Shown here: positions 1 to 8,685 of the stretch, in pieces
Layout of the letters: every line of letters begins with the position of its first letter
Position numbering within the stretch: the stretch's first letter is position 1
Assembly (NCBI RefSeq): GCF_900112135.1
Contig: NZ_FOLC01000002.1
Coordinates: 268,631 to 332,630 of the forward strand
From: Collimonas sp. OK412
GTDB lineage: Bacteria > Pseudomonadota > Gammaproteobacteria > Burkholderiales > Burkholderiaceae_D
Length of the DNA stretch: 64,000 nucleotides
Reading direction: 5' to 3'
Translations under genes and position numbers: made by a program
Notes under the pieces: generated by a model
What the model saw: only the letters and a program-made list of their open reading frames with translations
Told to the model about the DNA's origin: nothing
The model's database searches: none

Positions 1-365
1 AACACGAACATGCCGGCCAGCGCCACCAGCGGAATCGTGACCAGCATCGCCAGCACGCCCAGCCGCAGCGGCAGCCGCCAGATGCGGTCGCGGAACGGCA
101 TGCGCAGCTTCAGGCCGACAGTGAACAGGGACAGCAGCAATGCCAGCTTGGCCAGCGTGGCCAGCAATTCGGCGTGCTGGTCCGGCGCGACATTGATCAG
201 GCCGCTCACCGCCGGCCCCAGGATGTAGCCGACAGGCAGGTAGAACATCGCCGGGCTGACCGGCAGGCGATCCAGCAATGACGCCATCAAGCCCATGGAC
301 AACAGCAGCGCGCCGACGATCAGGTACCAGATGATTGATTGATCGATGGCAAGACCTCCTCGCAT
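1..365 (-). CDS. Cation:proton antiporter, N-terminal part (gene runs off the left edge)
   Basis: The visible N-terminal 121 residues are strongly hydrophobic. They contain a first helix (IIWYLIVGALLLSMGL), then RLPVSPAMFYLPVGYILGP, then a helix ending in SLFTVGLKLR. This order, with the P-x-GY-x-LGP and FTVGLKLR patterns, is typical of the first three membrane segments of CPA2-type Na+(K+)/H+ antiporters of the inner membrane. The C-terminal three quarters lie outside the window. The start at 365 is uncertain: a strong GGAGGT lies just inside it (354-359), but no normal start codon follows that motif in frame, so the ATG at 365 is kept. Confidence 0.7.
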   Translation of the reverse strand, partial: MRGGLAIDQSIIWYLIVGALLLSMGLMASLLDRLPVSPAMFYLPVGYILGPAVSGLINVAPDQHAELLATLAKLALLLSLFTVGLKLRMPFRDRIWRLPLRLGVLAMLVTIPLVALAGMFV

Positions 366-608
366 GAATTAACCGCCGCCAGAGCGCTCAGTATGGGGAG
401 CTGACGCGGCTTGATCTGTACGCTAACCAACAGAATGGGGAGGGAAGTGGATTGTCTGTTCTTTCCACCGGCCACGGCGCCGCTGTGGAGGATCGTTCAG
501 TTTGTTGTATTGAAAGGAATTGTCGCGCCGGCAAATGCATGGAGCACGCCGGGCAGCCGCCGCACCTTTGCGTGAGCAGCATGGGCGGCGGCGAGAGCGA
601 AGACTTGT

Positions 609-1160
609 TCAGCTGTTGTGTTTCTTGACCCAGGAAACGTAGTTGTCCATCCAGCCTTGCAGGAAAGGTTTGCTGTCTGCGCCGATATCGCCGGCTGCGT
701 CGAACAAGCCGTCCTTGGCCTGGACGAACGCTTCGGGCTGGCCCAGTGTCGGCACATCCAGGTAGGCGAGGACATTGCGCAAATGCTGTTGCGACAGGGC
801 GGTGCCGACGGCGCCGAGCGATACGCCGATGACGCCGGCAGGCTTGCCGGCCCAGGCGCTCTGGCCATAAGGACGGGATGCATGGTCGATGGCGTTCTTG
901 AGCACGCCGGGGATCGAGCGGTTGTATTCAGCCGTGACGAACAGCAAGCCCTGGGCTCCCTTGATCTCGGCTTTCAGACGCTTGACAGCTTCCGCCTGGT
1001 TGGCGTCGTCGTCCTGGTTGTAGAGCGGCAGGTCGCCGATCTGGACTTGCTTGAATACGAATTCGGACGGCGCCAGTTTTGCTATGGCGGTCGCCAGCTT
1101 GCGGTTGAACGAATCGCGGCGAAGGCTGCCGACGACGACTGCGATCTGGTATTGGCTCAT
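609..1160 (-). CDS. NADPH-dependent FMN reductase (ChrR / azoreductase-like flavoprotein)
   Basis: This 183-residue flavodoxin-fold protein has the family hallmarks: GSLRRDSFNRKLA for FMN phosphate binding near the N-terminus, LPLYNQD, the VTAEYNRSIPGVLKNAIDHASR block, and a glycine-rich stretch near residue 125. The family reduces quinones, chromate or azo compounds with NAD(P)H in the cytoplasm; the physiological substrate here is unknown. The ATG at 1160 is chosen because GGAG lies 6 bases upstream. An in-frame ATG at 1202 would add 14 residues that are atypical for the family. It stands alone, followed by the antiporter gene 243 bases downstream on the same strand. Confidence 0.88.
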   Translation of the reverse strand: MSQYQIAVVVGSLRRDSFNRKLATAIAKLAPSEFVFKQVQIGDLPLYNQDDDANQAEAVKRLKAEIKGAQGLLFVTAEYNRSIPGVLKNAIDHASRPYGQSAWAGKPAGVIGVSLGAVGTALSQQHLRNVLAYLDVPTLGQPEAFVQAKDGLFDAAGDIGADSKPFLQGWMDNYVSWVKKHNS

Positions 1161-1454
1161 GAGGATCTCCATGAAAGGAAGGGGTGTTTTCCCTGCAGAC
1201 ATCGCCGTTTTACGGGAAGCGCCAGTCTTGCATGGAGCACACGGCGACGTCAGTGCGGTATCGAACCTGGCGCCTGAAGCATGGCGGCTCCTCTTGTTGT
1301 TCGGCGTGCAGGCCGGGGAGGGAGTATTCGGTACCGTATCGGCATCTTACGACAAAAGACGTAGGGCTGCTCCGCGTCTTTCAAGCATTGCCCGGTGCTG
1401 CTCTTGATTCTGAGCCGGCATTGCATCGAGCGCAGAATGACGGGCGGTATGCTG

Positions 1455-2438
1455 TCAGCGCCTTTTTTTCGCCGAGCGGCGGCTAAACCGCTGTTCGACA
1501 ACCACGGTTCCCCACTGTGATCCTTCGGCTTCATCGGCCAGCTTGAAGCCTGCCGATTCGTATAGATGGCGCGCCGCGTCCAGGCCCTTGAAGGTCCACA
1601 AGCATGTTTCGTTAAAGCGCTGGTCGACAAAATCCATGGCAAGCGAAAGCAGGCGGCGTCCGACGCCGGCGCCGCGCAATGCGTCGTCGACAATGAACCA
1701 GCGCAGGTGCGCAATGCCGCCGGCCGTGTCGCCGTCTATCGCAATCGAACCTAGCGTCCTGCCGTTTTCGACATAGAGCCAGAGTGCTTTGCCGTCGGCG
1801 GGCAGGGCCTGGGCGAATTCGGCCAGTTCCGTGGCCACCCGTCTTTCGAAGAACACGCCGAAGCCCGATGTCTGCGAATAGAAGCGCGCATGCAGGCTTG
1901 CCACATCGCCTATGCATCCGGGCTGGTAGCCTTGCACGATTTGTTCGTCGATCGACCTGGCTGGCTGTGGCGTCTCGCCGGCGTTATTCAGCGCCAGCGC
2001 ATCCGCGTAAAGCCCAAGCGAGCGGACCAGTGTTTGCTGGTCGGCAGGCGCCAGTTGCCGCAAAGCGCTGGATACCTGTTCGCTGGCAAAGCGGTCGATT
2101 TTCTTGCGCAGTTTCTGGCCCGCGGCGGTCAGGTGGAGCCTGAAAGAGCGGCCGTCGTCGTCTGCGCTCTCGCGCATGATCAATCCTGACGCCTCAAGTT
2201 TTGCAACCTGCCTGCTGGTATTCGACTTGTCCAGGCGCAGCACGCTAGCCAGGTTGCGCGCCTGGATCCCTGGCACCAGGCCGATTTCGATGATGGCGTG
2301 CACCGCCGACGGCGCAAGATCGCTCTCCGCCAAGGAAGGCCGCATGAAACCCAGTTCGCGCACCAGTTTCCGGGAAAATTCACGCAGTTCGAGGATCGTG
2401 TGTTCTTTCGGTTTCGTCGGAAAATTGAAATAGCTCAT
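1455..2438 (-). CDS. MarR-type HTH regulator fused to a GNAT acetyltransferase
   Basis: The protein has 327 residues in two domains. Residues about 20-145 form a winged-helix MarR domain (LAPSAVHAIIEIGLVPGIQARNLA, then SNTSRQVAKLEASGLI and the wing DDDGRSFRLHLT). Residues about 165-320 form a GNAT domain with the acetyl-CoA loop LRGAGVGRRLLSLAMDF and the C-terminal ARHLYESAGFKLAD. Such fusions are a known family (helix-turn-helix plus GNAT). The acetylated substrate is unknown. The ATG at 2438 has GAGG a few bases upstream; an upstream in-frame ATG at 2477 lies inside the palindromic promoter region and is less likely. It is probably autoregulated through the inverted repeats at 2448-2506. 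Confidence 0.88.
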   Translation of the reverse strand: MSYFNFPTKPKEHTILELREFSRKLVRELGFMRPSLAESDLAPSAVHAIIEIGLVPGIQARNLASVLRLDKSNTSRQVAKLEASGLIMRESADDDGRSFRLHLTAAGQKLRKKIDRFASEQVSSALRQLAPADQQTLVRSLGLYADALALNNAGETPQPARSIDEQIVQGYQPGCIGDVASLHARFYSQTSGFGVFFERRVATELAEFAQALPADGKALWLYVENGRTLGSIAIDGDTAGGIAHLRWFIVDDALRGAGVGRRLLSLAMDFVDQRFNETCLWTFKGLDAARHLYESAGFKLADEAEGSQWGTVVVEQRFSRRSAKKRR

Positions 2439-2447
2439 GGCGTCCTC

Positions 2448-2506
2448 GATAAAGTTGCATAAGGTTGCGTTTCGCAACCAATATACTTGCGTTGCGCAAC
2501 TTTATC
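2448..2506. promoter_or_regulatory. Nested palindromic operator upstream of the MarR-GNAT gene
   Basis: Three symmetries are stacked just upstream of the regulator start. An outer 11-bp inverted repeat pairs GATAAAGTTGC (2448-2458) with GCAACTTTATC (2496-2506). Inside it are GGTTGCG-TTT-CGCAACC (2463-2479) and GTTGCGCAAC (2491-2500). All share the half-site GTTGC. MarR dimers bind such palindromes, so autoregulation is inferred. Confidence 0.65.
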
Positions 2507-2541
2507 AAGGTCGAATATCAGTCATGCCGCGCCTGTCGTGC

Positions 2542-3255
2542 TTACCTGGGAAAGTACTTCACTATCCCCTCCACGAGCAGCCGCACGTCGCCGAACAATA
2601 CGCCTATTTCAGTGCTGGCGATGAACAGCGCAGTCTGAAAAAGCGCGGGGTATCTGGCTAGCAGCGCCATGCTGCGCGCTTCGTACAGTTTCCTTGCGCT
2701 GCCGCGAACCGCCAATGCGACGCACGCTATTCCCAGTATTGCGCCTGCCACGATGTCGCTCGGATAGTGCAGGCCGAGGTATACCCTGGGCAGGGCGATG
2801 AACACCAGCACATAGAGATAGAGCAGGCAGCCGGCGCGTCTTGAAATAAGGAAAATGCCGGTGGCCAGGCTGAAGAACAAAGTAGCGTGGTCGCTCGGAA
2901 AAGAGCTCCATATATACAAGGCCTGGCTCTCAGGCACAGGCAAGCCGATGAACTCATGGTATGCCAGCACGGCGTTGGCAAAAGGACGCGGCTGATAGGG
3001 ACCGATATTGTTCGCGATCCTGGCGATCAGCACCGCAACCACGCAGCCGATCAATGTGCCGACGATGATGCGCCTGGTGTCCGATTTAGGATCCGCATCC
3101 CTGAACCAGAAATACCAGAGCATGCCGATGATGGGCAAACCCTTGAACAGGTTGGAGCCGGAGATGTAATGGACGATCTGGTTGAAGGGGGCCGACATGG
3201 CGGTGAATTGGGACAGCCAATGCATCACCGCAAGATCCACAGAGTTGATCCACAT
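2542..3255 (-). CDS. PAP2-family membrane phosphatase (undecaprenyl-diphosphatase-like)
   Basis: The protein has 237 residues, several membrane helices and the full PAP2 signature: Q-P-R-P at 88-91, P-S-D-H at 120-123, and R157 with H163 and D167 in PRVYLGLHYPSD. These correspond to the KxxxxxxRP, PSGH and SRxxxxxHxxxD motifs; His123 and His163 would be the catalytic pair. Bacterial members dephosphorylate undecaprenyl-PP, lipid A or phosphatidylglycerol-phosphate at the periplasmic face. The start has AAAGGA about 9 bases upstream. It lies next to the exopolysaccharide locus but points the other way, so lipid-carrier recycling is possible but only inferred. Confidence 0.85.
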   Translation of the reverse strand: MWINSVDLAVMHWLSQFTAMSAPFNQIVHYISGSNLFKGLPIIGMLWYFWFRDADPKSDTRRIIVGTLIGCVVAVLIARIANNIGPYQPRPFANAVLAYHEFIGLPVPESQALYIWSSFPSDHATLFFSLATGIFLISRRAGCLLYLYVLVFIALPRVYLGLHYPSDIVAGAILGIACVALAVRGSARKLYEARSMALLARYPALFQTALFIASTEIGVLFGDVRLLVEGIVKYFPR

Positions 3256-4309
3256 TTTTATTTTTCCTTTCGCGAGGTTATGGAAAAAGAGTTTTTTTAA
3301 TGGACATACGATTTATAGCATTTATCAAGGCGATCTGATTTAATCCGCAGTCGCCGTTCATGTAAAGAAATTTCTTTTGATGAATTTGCTGCCTCGCACA
3401 ATAATTTTTTTTAGATGAAACCTGTGCCGATGGATGACTGTCCAAGTACTCGTAGCTGCACAAGTCGCGGTTGGAAAATTTATTTTTACGTCCTAAGATG
3501 AGTGCATGAAGATTCACGAAGAATAATGTGAAACCTTGTAGAAGCCTTATGTTTATTGGCTTGCAAAGGATCAACAAAGATATTTGTTGAATTGGAAATT
3601 TAATGTTGATCTGTATTTTCAAACAGTCAACGGAGTTGTTGTCAACGTGAGAACTGACTTTCGGAAACATGTAACAAATCGTTTCAGGAATGAACTAAGG
3701 CTCTCGCATCAAGGTCATTATGTTGTCCTGCAACATGCGTTCGCAGTGCAACTTTTCCAGAAATACAGACCGAATTCTGGCGTTCTCAGACCGTAAGAAA
3801 CCGACCTTTGGTTTCAACTTTATTCAGATTCCAGTACTGGCTGCAGTCGGCCGATACGCATCTCGTTAAGGGGAATAACATGCTGAAAACATCTCAATCT
3901 CTCTGTGATGACACCAATCACTTTGAAGCTGCTTCCTGTGCCATGGATGGGCAGGATCGCTCCTTGAAAATCGATGTGCGCATGTCCGGCATTTCCTGTT
4001 TTTCTTTCCACCCGCTCATATTTCATTCGATACGCAGCAGCCGTTAGCAGCTCGGATGCGGCAGGCATTGTTGCCTGCCGCACAGTTTTAGCGCACTCAA
4101 AGCCAGATCGGAACTCCGCCCGCGACGAGGGCAGGGGACGGTCTTTTCGAAAGATCCGATATTTGATCGCTTGCAGGTTTTTCAAGAAAGCGAATCGATC
4201 CATAAGCGGTCCATCCTGCCGCGCCACTTGCCCGGTAAAAACATAAAAATTTCCAGCCGGCTTGGATCGATACATGTGCGACGCAGCCGTTGCGTCAGAG
4301 AGGTATGTA
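3256..4309. promoter_or_regulatory. AT-rich 1-kb leader between PAP2 gene and the exopolysaccharide operon
   Basis: The stretch is clearly more AT-rich than the flanking genes and has no convincing family-type gene. It holds an 8-bp palindrome TCAACAAA-GATA-TTTGTTGA (3571-3590), a GAAACC/GGTTTC hairpin (3797-3815), and a repeated GTCAAC motif around 3627-3646. One short ORF with a good ribosome site lies at 3880-4047. The promoter of the operon starting at 4310 must lie here, but no near-consensus sigma-70 pair stood out. Confidence 0.5.
3880..4047 (+). CDS. Possible small protein (55 aa), unrecognised
   Basis: An ATG at 3880 is preceded by AAGGGGAATAAC, a good Shine-Dalgarno at normal spacing, and opens a 55-residue frame beginning MLKTSQSLCDDTNHFEAASC. 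It has three cysteines and no signal peptide or membrane helix. It resembles no family I know. It could be a translated leader peptide of the exopolysaccharide operon or a chance frame; the composition is less biased than that of neighbouring genes. Confidence 0.3.
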   Translation: MLKTSQSLCDDTNHFEAASCAMDGQDRSLKIDVRMSGISCFSFHPLIFHSIRSSR

Positions 4310-5593
4310 ATGAACAGGCGTTCAAAAACCGAGCCGTACCAGGTGCCGTGGAAGATTATCATCCTGATCCCGATATGCTCCTGCGCGGCAGCGCAGGCCG
4401 TTGCTGCCGACCTGGTGCCTACCGACATCATGCCGCCGGCCGACATCATCCAGCCGCCTGCAGATGCGATTACGCCCTATGTCGGCTACAGCATCGGCCA
4501 CGACAGCAACCCGCTGAGGCTGCAGAACTCCGCAGCGGCGCAGGCGATGGGGATAGGCAGCGGACTGTCCGATACCACGCAGCGCTACCTGTTCGGGCTG
4601 GCGGTGGACAAGACGCTCAGCCGCCAGCACCTGACGGCGAACCTGAGCGCGGCCAAAGTGGATTACAACCGTTTCGGCCAGCTCGACCACTACGACAAGA
4701 ATCTGGCGGCGAACTGGAACTGGCATGCTGGCGATCATTTCGAAGGAAACATCGGCGCCGATTATTCGCAGGGGCTGACGCCTTTCATCGATTTCCACTT
4801 GCTGGAACGAAACATCCGTACCCAGGAAAACGTCTATGCCGACGGCTCCTGGCTGTTCCATCCGAGCTGGCGCGTACGTGGCGGGCTGACCTACACCAAG
4901 CTGAAATACGACCTGGCGTCGCAGCAGCCGCTCGACAATACGCGCAACCAGACCGAAGTGGGACTGGATTACCTGGCCGCCAGCGGCAGCACGTTCGGCG
5001 TGCAGCTGCGCCATACGCACGCCGATTTTCCGAATCCCGAACAGGACAACGGCTTGCTGGTGTTTAACGGCTATAACCAGGATGAGGTCAAGGCCAAGAT
5101 CGACTGGCTGCTCAGCGGCAAGACGCAGCTGCATTTCCTGGGCGGCTGGGTCAGCAGGAAACAGGATGCGGCTGCGATCAGGAATTTCGGCGGCGTCAAT
5201 TCCCGCCTCTCCGCAGACTGGTCGCCGACCGGGAAAATCGGCGTCACCGTGTCCGGCTGGCGCGAGATCGGCGCGGTGGATGACCTGTCCACCGTCTATT
5301 CCCTGAACCGGGGCGCCAGCCTGGCTTCCGCCTGGCAGTATTCGGAAAAAATCAAGCTGGTGGCGCAGGTCAAATACCAGAAACGGGATTTCGGTCCCTC
5401 GTCCGGCACCGGCACCCTCGGTTCTCTCAATCAAAACGACGTATTGCGCGATACCGCGCTGAGCGTGGTCTACAACCCGACGCAACGCTGGCGCGTCCAG
5501 CTGTCGGGCATCCGCAGCACGCAAACCCTGAAGAACGGGCCGGGCGGTTTTGTCAGCAACGGCGTGACGCTTAACACGCGCTATGCTTTCTAG
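4310..5593 (+). CDS. epsL: EpsL-type outer-membrane beta-barrel of exopolysaccharide biosynthesis
   Basis: The protein has 427 residues, with a signal peptide (hydrophobic IIILIPICSCAAAQAVAA after a basic start) and then roughly 380 residues of alternating amphipathic strands ending in a C-terminal Phe (NTRYAF), the pattern of an outer-membrane beta-barrel. Phrases such as TPYVGYSIGHDSNPLRL and SRQHLTANLSAAKVDYNRF match the EpsL family found in methanolan-type clusters. Its role is presumed to be polymer passage or secretion at the outer membrane. The ATG at 4310 follows GAGAGG. It opens the operon, 9 bases before the sugar-phosphate transferase gene. Confidence 0.83.
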   Translation: MNRRSKTEPYQVPWKIIILIPICSCAAAQAVAADLVPTDIMPPADIIQPPADAITPYVGYSIGHDSNPLRLQNSAAAQAMGIGSGLSDTTQRYLFGLAVDKTLSRQHLTANLSAAKVDYNRFGQLDHYDKNLAANWNWHAGDHFEGNIGADYSQGLTPFIDFHLLERNIRTQENVYADGSWLFHPSWRVRGGLTYTKLKYDLASQQPLDNTRNQTEVGLDYLAASGSTFGVQLRHTHADFPNPEQDNGLLVFNGYNQDEVKAKIDWLLSGKTQLHFLGGWVSRKQDAAAIRNFGGVNSRLSADWSPTGKIGVTVSGWREIGAVDDLSTVYSLNRGASLASAWQYSEKIKLVAQVKYQKRDFGPSSGTGTLGSLNQNDVLRDTALSVVYNPTQRWRVQLSGIRSTQTLKNGPGGFVSNGVTLNTRYAF

Positions 5594-5602
5594 AGGCAGG
5601 AC

Positions 5603-6985
5603 ATGACCGAGAACGACATTCCGCTGGTTTCATTTTTCAAGCGCCTGCTTGATCCGCTCATCATCCTCGGGTCGCTGTACCTGATCGTCCTGACCCAGGA
5701 TGAAATATTTACCGGCGACTACCTGGTGCTGATGATTATCGCCTTCTTCATTTCTTCCTACGTCTACGAACAGATCGACCTCTACCGCACCCTGCATATC
5801 GGCAAGCAGCTGGCCTATGCCGGCGATATCTTCATGGGCTGGGCAATCACCGTCATCATCCTGATCCTGATAGGCCAGGGAACCGGGTTGCGCTACGAAT
5901 TCTCGGACCGCGTGATCCTGGCCTGGTTTGCGCTGGCGCCTTTTGCGCTGCTGGCGAGCCGCCTGACGGCGTATATGCTGGCCTTCCATTTCGGCAAAGA
6001 ACTGAAGCTGCGGTCGGCGATCATCGTCGGCTCCAACAATCCGATCGACGATGTTCTCAAATGCCTGTCTTCCGGCAGCAATGCCGGCATCGACATGCGC
6101 GGATATTTCGACGACCGCGACCAGGCCGTCCGGCCGGCGGGCATGGATTGCCCGCATCTTGGCGCCATCGCAGATGTCGGACCTTATGTGCGGGCCAACA
6201 AGATCCGCACCATCTTCATCTGCCTGCCGATGTCGGCCCAGCCGCGGGTGCTGGCGCTGATGGAGGAATTGCGCGACACCACGGCGTCCGTCTATTTCGT
6301 GCCGGACATCTATACCTTCGGCCTGATACAGGCACGGCTCGACCATATCGCAGGGATTCCCGTGATCGGCATTTGCGAGACGCCTTTCATCGGTTTGCGC
6401 GGCGTCCTCAAGCGTGGCAGCGACATCGTCCTGGCGCTGCTGATCCAGATCATGCTGCTGCCGGTCATGCTCGCCATCGCGATCGGCGTAAAGCTTTCAT
6501 CGCCAGGGCGGATCATTTTCGCGCAGCGCCGCTACGGCCTGAACGGAGAAGAAATCGTTGTCTATAAATTCCGTTCGATGACGGTCGCCGAAGACGGCGC
6601 GGTAGTGGACCAGGCAAAAAAGAACGATGCCCGCGTGACACGATTCGGCGGCTTCCTGCGGCGTACGTCGCTGGATGAATTGCCGCAGTTCTTCAACGTG
6701 CTGCAAGGCCGCATGAGCATCGTCGGACCGCGTCCGCATGCAGTGGCCCACAACGAAATGTATCGCAAGCTGATCAAGGGCTACATGCTGCGGCACAAGG
6801 TGAAACCAGGCATCACGGGCTGGGCGCAGGTCAACGGCTACCGCGGAGAAACCGACACGCTGGACAAAATGCGGTCGCGCATCGAGTTCGACCTGGAATA
6901 CCTGCGCAACTGGTCGCTGGCGCTGGACCTGTGGATCATCGTGCGCACCGTTAAAGAAGTGCTGAAGAAAGATAACGCTTACTAA
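5603..6985 (+). CDS. Undecaprenyl-phosphate glucose phosphotransferase (GumD/WcaJ-like)
   Basis: The protein has 460 residues: four N-terminal membrane helices, a CoA-binding-like middle domain, a fifth membrane segment near residue 280, and the C-terminal sugar-transferase domain. The latter shows KRGSDIVLALL, YKFRSM, TRFGGFLRRTSLDELPQ, the GPRPH motif, and KPGITGWAQVNGYRG. This polyisoprenyl-phosphate hexose-1-phosphate transferase family transfers glucose-1-phosphate to undecaprenyl phosphate, priming repeat-unit assembly on the inner membrane. With the GT26 and GT4 genes downstream it matches the GumD role of the xanthan pathway. Galactose instead of glucose cannot be excluded from sequence alone. 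Confidence 0.9.
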   Translation: MTENDIPLVSFFKRLLDPLIILGSLYLIVLTQDEIFTGDYLVLMIIAFFISSYVYEQIDLYRTLHIGKQLAYAGDIFMGWAITVIILILIGQGTGLRYEFSDRVILAWFALAPFALLASRLTAYMLAFHFGKELKLRSAIIVGSNNPIDDVLKCLSSGSNAGIDMRGYFDDRDQAVRPAGMDCPHLGAIADVGPYVRANKIRTIFICLPMSAQPRVLALMEELRDTTASVYFVPDIYTFGLIQARLDHIAGIPVIGICETPFIGLRGVLKRGSDIVLALLIQIMLLPVMLAIAIGVKLSSPGRIIFAQRRYGLNGEEIVVYKFRSMTVAEDGAVVDQAKKNDARVTRFGGFLRRTSLDELPQFFNVLQGRMSIVGPRPHAVAHNEMYRKLIKGYMLRHKVKPGITGWAQVNGYRGETDTLDKMRSRIEFDLEYLRNWSLALDLWIIVRTVKEVLKKDNAY

Positions 6986-7075
6986 ATAAACGCAGGTAGG
7001 CATGGAGGAGATTTTTTTCTGTTTGTCCGAATCGGACAGTCCAAGAAATGCGATGTATTTTTCCAGGAGAAAATC

Positions 7076-7594
7076 ATGCGAGGAATTGTATTTTCGATGA
7101 GCCTGCTGCTGGCCGCCTATTGCGGCCCCGGCATGGCGGCTGCGCCGGTGTTCCAGCTGGACGGCCAGCCGGCAGCGGGAAGCGCGTCGGCGGTGTATGG
7201 CTACCATCAGGAAACCGAAGCTGCCGCTTCCGCTTCTGCGATTGCAGAGATGGAAACGGTGCGGCCCGTGGCAGCGGCGCAGCCGGACATTTTCGCTGCA
7301 CGGACCGGCCGCGCCTGGCCCGCCGCAGGGCTCGTGCCCGTAGCCTTTTCGAACAGCCCCAGGCAGGAGCAGGTGCAGGCGCCGAGGAAAATGGCGACCG
7401 GCATGAAGGCCTCGGACGACCTGCTGTTTTATTTCCTGAAGGACTTCAAGGCAAAGCAACCGCAGAAACCTGCGCGCTGGGCGATGCTGTTGATCGCGCT
7501 CAGCCTCCTGCTGTACCAGATCCGCCGCCGCCCCATGCGCACCTCGATCGGGTTCGGTTCGGCGTCGCGGCTGGGCGGGCAGCATGCCGCCTGA
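7076..7594 (+). CDS. Exported protein with PEP-CTERM-like C-terminal helix, function unknown
   Basis: The protein has 172 residues. It carries an N-terminal signal peptide (MRGIVFSMSLLLAAYCGPGMA) and a low-complexity Ala/Pro-rich middle. A single hydrophobic helix near residues 137-148 (RWAMLLIALSLLLYQ) is followed by the basic patch IRRRPMR. The order KP-x-RWAML, helix, Arg cluster recalls a PEP-CTERM sorting tail, but the PEP triplet is missing and 17 residues follow the Arg patch. No exosortase is seen in the window. It lies between the GumD-like and EpsD genes, so a role in polymer export is inferred from position only. Confidence 0.65.
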   Translation: MRGIVFSMSLLLAAYCGPGMAAAPVFQLDGQPAAGSASAVYGYHQETEAAASASAIAEMETVRPVAAAQPDIFAARTGRAWPAAGLVPVAFSNSPRQEQVQAPRKMATGMKASDDLLFYFLKDFKAKQPQKPARWAMLLIALSLLLYQIRRRPMRTSIGFGSASRLGGQHAA

Positions 7595-7599
7595 TCGCG

Positions 7600-7632
7600 C
7601 GCCGCGGCCATGCCGGAATGCTGGCCGCGGCG
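7600..7632 (+). other. Intercistronic GC-rich hairpin in the eps operon
   Basis: Perfect 11-bp arms CGCCGCGGCCA (7600-7610) and TGGCCGCGGCG (7622-7632) enclose an 11-base loop. No T-run follows, so it is more likely an mRNA processing or stability element than a terminator. It lies between the PEP-CTERM-like gene and epsD. Confidence 0.6.
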
Positions 7633-7673
7633 GCGACCATAGGAATTGTTTTGTCAACAGGAGTCGGAATTTG

Positions 7674-8651
7674 ATGTGCTCTGAACGTATCGGCCGCAGG
7701 TCTCTCATCAACAACATGTTTGGCGCGAAAGGAATAGGCATCTTGATGCTGCTTACCGTAATGAATTTAACCGCCTGCGACGATCAGAAAAAGAAAAACG
7801 GCCAGGTAGTGGCCAGGATCAACGGCGAAGAGATCACTGCGCCGCAGCTTGAGGCTGAGCTGCAGTATGCAGGCAGGCTGCAGGACGACAGCGCCGCGCC
7901 GCGGCAAGCCACGCGCGAGCAAGCCATGGAAGCGCTGATCGACCGCCAGCTGCTGCTGGATGAAGCCTTGCGCAACAAGATCGACCGCGATCCGGCATTG
8001 ATACAGATTATCGAACGCTTCAAGACCCAGGCCGTCGTGCAGGCTTATCTTGAATCCAGGAGCGGAGACCAGGAACAGCCTGGCAAGGCCGAAATTGACA
8101 GCTATTTCCAGGCCCATCCAGAGATGTTTGCACATCGCAAGGTGTTTGAAGTCGAACAGCTGATCATCGCCGACCCGGATTTCAGCGCGCCGCTGAAGGC
8201 CATGATGGATTCGTCGAGATCGCTGAGCCAGGTGGCTGCATGGCTCCGGCAAAACAAGGTCGCGCATGTGCAAAGGCATTACTCCTACAGCAGCGCCGAC
8301 TTGCCGCCGGAAGTCGGCAGCCGGCTGCAGAGGCTGGGCCGGAACCATCTGTTTGTCATGAAGGACGGGGAGCGCGATTTATTGTGCGCGCTGACCGAAC
8401 TCAGGGATAGCCCGGTCACGCCCGACGCCGCGGCGCCGCAGATCGAGCGCTACCTGATGAACAAGAAAATGCAGGAAATAGCCATTTCGGAAATCACTCG
8501 CTTGCGCTCGACCGCCAAGCTCGAATACGTGAAGAAACCCGCTGACAGCATCGACAGCAAAGGTTCGCCGGTCGTGGCGACGCCGCCCGGCAAGCAGCAG
8601 CCTGTGGTGCGCAAGAGCATCGAGATGTCTGGCGTGGCGGGACTCGAATGA
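7674..8651 (+). CDS. epsD: EpsD-family peptidyl-prolyl cis-trans isomerase lipoprotein
   Basis: The protein has 325 residues. A lipoprotein signal ends in LTAC, so the mature protein begins with a lipidated Cys. It is followed by the SurA/PpiC-type N-terminal region (GQVVARINGEEITAPQLEAEL, then AMEALIDRQLLLDEAL) and a parvulin-like region. The family accompanies methanolan-type clusters and is thought to help fold or assemble envelope components. The ATG at 7674 has AGGAG about 10 bases upstream; a later ATG at 7716 would also keep the lipobox. It lies between the PEP-CTERM-like protein and EpsE in one transcription unit. Confidence 0.82.
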   Translation: MCSERIGRRSLINNMFGAKGIGILMLLTVMNLTACDDQKKKNGQVVARINGEEITAPQLEAELQYAGRLQDDSAAPRQATREQAMEALIDRQLLLDEALRNKIDRDPALIQIIERFKTQAVVQAYLESRSGDQEQPGKAEIDSYFQAHPEMFAHRKVFEVEQLIIADPDFSAPLKAMMDSSRSLSQVAAWLRQNKVAHVQRHYSYSSADLPPEVGSRLQRLGRNHLFVMKDGERDLLCALTELRDSPVTPDAAAPQIERYLMNKKMQEIAISEITRLRSTAKLEYVKKPADSIDSKGSPVVATPPGKQQPVVRKSIEMSGVAGLE

Positions 8652-8685
8652 ACAACCTGGAATTGCTGACCGGAAGGAATAATAA

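Noticed and set aside
3278..3670. 130-codon minus-strand open frame in the AT-rich leader
   Set aside because: It has no ribosome site, an irregular amino-acid composition and no family resemblance; such frames are expected in AT-rich DNA.
4171..5067. 298-codon plus-strand frame overlapping epsL
   Set aside because: It overlaps the barrel gene in another frame and is Arg/Pro/Ala-rich without motifs; the epsL frame has a signal peptide and strand pattern.
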